From: Methylotenera_A sp046594885 | GTDB lineage: Bacteria; Pseudomonadota; Gammaproteobacteria; Burkholderiales; Methylophilaceae | Direction: 5' to 3' | NCBI GenBank assembly: GCA_046594885.1 | Contig: JBKJRD010000014.1 | Span: 1-64,000, forward strand | Length of the DNA: 64,000 nt | Shown: positions 61,987 through 64,000 of the stretch, in pieces | Position numbering within the stretch: the stretch's first letter is position 1 | Layout: the number at the start of each line of letters is the position of its first letter | Notes under the pieces: model-generated | What the model saw: the letters and a program-made list of their open reading frames with translations, nothing else | Database searches by the model: none | Told to the model about the DNA's origin: nothing | Program-made: the position numbers and the translations under genes

Positions 61987-62053
61987 ATAGCAGTCATCAG
62001 CGCATTAACGCGTCAACATTAAGCGCTACTTAACACATCAATTGATGCAATAT

Positions 62054-62581
62054 TTACTGCGGGTTCACCGCGCCACAGATAGCGTTCAGCCATTTCCCGT
62101 TAATATCCGCTTGGCCGCTAACTGGTTGGTTGCCTTGTGCTACGCCATCAAATTGGGTTTGTCCTGAAAAACTTTCTGGGCTAGTAATGGTGCCATGCGC
62201 TGTTCCATTGCCAGTTAGCTCATTGCTGGCGCACGAAAAATCCAATTGGTAGTTATTGCCAGAGCGCGTGGCCTTACTTGCCGTGCAACCCAGTTGGTTT
62301 TGATCAAAAGCAGGGAAGCTGTTTTGATTGGCCATTTCTTGCGTGATGCAGGCGGTTGATATTGCCGCACCATTTTCAACTTGCGGTAACTCAAAACCAT
62401 ATTCATTGGCTAAATCTTTAATATTTTGCATTTGATCGGGCGGAATTTGACCCGCGAACCACAACAAATCAGAAGAGGTGGTTATTTCCCATAATCCAGG
62501 CCGCATATTGATATCCACCGCGTTAGCGCTCGTAGTTAACCATAAAAAACCAGCAAAAAAAGTGCGTAAAATTTTATGCAT
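62054..62581 (-). CDS. DUF3617-family exported protein
   Basis: 175 residues. A signal peptide (about 1-22, ending SANA) precedes MRPGLWEITTSSD, the defining start of the DUF3617 domain. Four Cys in the mature part suggest two disulfides (CITQEM, LGCTA, FSCAS, AICGA). Function unknown; the family is common in betaproteobacterial periplasms. Confidence 0.85.
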   Translation of the reverse strand: MHKILRTFFAGFLWLTTSANAVDINMRPGLWEITTSSDLLWFAGQIPPDQMQNIKDLANEYGFELPQVENGAAISTACITQEMANQNSFPAFDQNQLGCTASKATRSGNNYQLDFSCASNELTGNGTAHGTITSPESFSGQTQFDGVAQGNQPVSGQADINGKWLNAICGAVNPQ

Positions 62582-62859
62582 GTAATCTCCAAAAAATTAA
62601 TCATAGCACTTTGAGCGTCAGTTGAATCAACTCAATTTTGGGCAAAGCACCTATTCGGATTGCAGTAATTGCTGGGTTAAGCTTTAAAGCTTAGCGCAAG
62701 CAACGCGCATTTTAAGCCAGCTTTGATTAAGCCGACCAGGCAATGACAAATAGCCGCCTTTTGCGCCAAGTGAGTGGGATAAAGTTATAATGACTATTTT
62801 GTGACAATCACTGCAACGCTGTGTTGTGGTGATTTAAACGCCAACAAGATTGCAATCAA

Positions 62860-64000
62860 ATGCTCGCTCAGCAACAAATTATCCATAATCGATACAGACA
62901 TTTTTTAAGAGCGACCATTCGATTTCTCACTTATTTTAGCGCATTGTTTCTGGTGAGCATTGCCAATTGGGTCACCTCTAACTTTGGCAAAGCCTCGTTA
63001 GAACAAGTGTTATATCACGCTCAGTTTGGCACAAACGGCTTAGTCGATACCGATATTGGTATCATCAAAAGTTTTGTCAATTTATGTTTGCTGTTGCCGT
63101 TGACTGCCTCTTTGCTCTTGGTTTTACTAGAATATTCTATCGCGCTGTATTTGGTGCACAGTGCAACGCATTGGTTGGCAAAGCCAATGCAAGTATTTAA
63201 TCAACGTAGCTTAAAAGTTTTTTACTGGTTTATCGGCCATCGCGCGCCTTTATATACCTTGATTGCCTGCTTTAGCTATTTTGCATTTCAATTTTCGATG
63301 CATACTTTTGTGCATAACCAATTTGGTCAAGACTACTTTGGCGAGCATTATGTGAACCCTAAAAGTGTTCATGTGCAAGCAATTAAGCCTAAAAACTTGG
63401 TGCTGATTTATGTAGAATCTTTAGAGGATACGTACAAAAACCCAGCATTATTTGGCAAAAATTTGCTGCAGCCATTAGATGATTTAAAAGGCACAAGCTT
63501 TAATGCGTTTAAGCAAGCGCCGGGTACGCATTGGACAATTGCTGGCATCACTTCAACACAGTGTGGTTTGCCGCTCAAGAATGTCAGTCTGTACGATGGC
63601 AATGATCAAGGCGAAAAAATTCAATCTTTTTTGCCTAATGCGATTTGCTTAGGTGATATTTTGCATGATGCTGGTTATTACAATGTCTATATGGGCGGCG
63701 ACGCGTTGGCTTTTTCAGGCAAGGGAAAATTTTTTCGCGACCATCACTACGATGAAATCTATGGAAAACAAGAGTTAAAACATGGCTTGAGCGATGATGA
63801 AATGAACGCTTGGGGCCTGTATGACGATGATTTGTTCGTGCAAGTTAAAGCCAAGCTCAAACAATTGCGCGCCAAATCGCAGCCGTTTAATTTAACTATT
63901 ACTACTATCGATACTCATGGCCCTGATGGGCATTTTTCAAACTATTGTAAAAGCCGTGGTGTAACTGAATTTAAAGGAATCGTTACCTGTACGGCGAATC
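62860..64000 (+). CDS. OpgB/LTA-synthase-like phosphoglycerol transferase (cut by window end)
   Basis: The first 380 codons from ATG 62860 lie in the window; the frame is open to the last base. Four or five membrane segments (about 1-150) precede a sulfatase-fold domain: NLVLIYVESLEDTY, which resembles the OpgB/LtaS metal-site Glu block, APGTHWTIAGITSTQCGLPL, where Thr is the probable nucleophile, DILHDAGYYNVYMGG, and TTIDTHGPDG. It probably adds phosphoglycerol to periplasmic glucans or similar, as OpgB does. The C-terminal half is outside the window. Confidence 0.85.
   Translation, partial: MLAQQQIIHNRYRHFLRATIRFLTYFSALFLVSIANWVTSNFGKASLEQVLYHAQFGTNGLVDTDIGIIKSFVNLCLLLPLTASLLLVLLEYSIALYLVHSATHWLAKPMQVFNQRSLKVFYWFIGHRAPLYTLIACFSYFAFQFSMHTFVHNQFGQDYFGEHYVNPKSVHVQAIKPKNLVLIYVESLEDTYKNPALFGKNLLQPLDDLKGTSFNAFKQAPGTHWTIAGITSTQCGLPLKNVSLYDGNDQGEKIQSFLPNAICLGDILHDAGYYNVYMGGDALAFSGKGKFFRDHHYDEIYGKQELKHGLSDDEMNAWGLYDDDLFVQVKAKLKQLRAKSQPFNLTITTIDTHGPDGHFSNYCKSRGVTEFKGIVTCTAN

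Overview
The window looks like a chromosomal segment of a low-to-moderate G+C betaproteobacterium, most likely in the Methylophilaceae (Methylotenera-like). This is inferred from the gene set: betaproteobacterial giant FAD/Fe-S oxidoreductase, HemJ, olsBA, clpS-clpA, tgt-yajC-secD-secF, a STAS-fused MCE permease operon, ffh next to a CcsA-like gene, and a class 2 pyrD. No 16S rRNA is present to confirm it. Gene density is high, most genes are housekeeping, and no CRISPR array, insertion sequence or prophage was seen.

Layout. 1-8.0 kb: a cytochrome c5-type gene whose first 23 codons are mirrored on the opposite strand, apaH, the ornithine-lipid pair olsB-olsA, slyB, a PfkB-type sugar/nucleoside kinase, a TetR regulator facing an SRPBCC lipoprotein, and a three-gene unit tlpA-like/hemJ/unknown. 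8.2-15.98 kb: a 1299-residue FAD/Fe-S oxidoreductase, an unusual propeller/membrane/zinc-ribbon fusion, pyrD and a GST. 16-26 kb (minus strand): clpA, clpS, a CorC-like protein, secF, secD, yajC and tgt, with an AT-rich glycosyltransferase inserted between yajC and tgt. 26.1-33.6 kb: pssA, a leucine-rich leader peptide in front of leuA, membrane proteins, a HAD phosphatase, a CcsA-like protein and ffh.

33.97-38.0 kb is the one clearly foreign or rearranged stretch. An intact tRNA-Lys(UUU) is followed 1.13 kb later by a copy of its 3' half. Further tRNA-like debris, an orphan exported protein and a G+C-rich quinol nitric oxide reductase (qNor) gene lie there, and a degenerate copy of the tRNA trailer follows the qNor gene. 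No integrase is present. A molybdate transporter (modABC, with a short ModC) comes next.

40.6-49 kb is an envelope-lipid region: AsmA, an MCE/Mla-type lipid ABC transporter, a periplasmic protein and a phospholipase-D-like lipoprotein. 49.2-56.1 kb reads like a stress cluster: CsbD-like, a DUF1269-like membrane protein, a collagen-like mini-lipoprotein, a 52-residue DUF3309 protein, a sorbosone-dehydrogenase-like lipoprotein, a DUF2177 protein, clsB, a YbhP-like phosphatase and a Crp/Fnr regulator. 56.2-64 kb: galE, several small proteins, a MOSC protein, a DnaQ/GIY-YIG fusion, recQ, a DUF3617 protein and the 5' part of an opgB-like gene cut by the window end.

Across the window a 9-base word, GTGTTAAGT, recurs in short intergenic gaps just after stop codons and also forms arms of several hairpins. 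The strongest regulatory find is the probable leu leader peptide before leuA. The strongest accessory find is the tRNA-Lys/qNor region.
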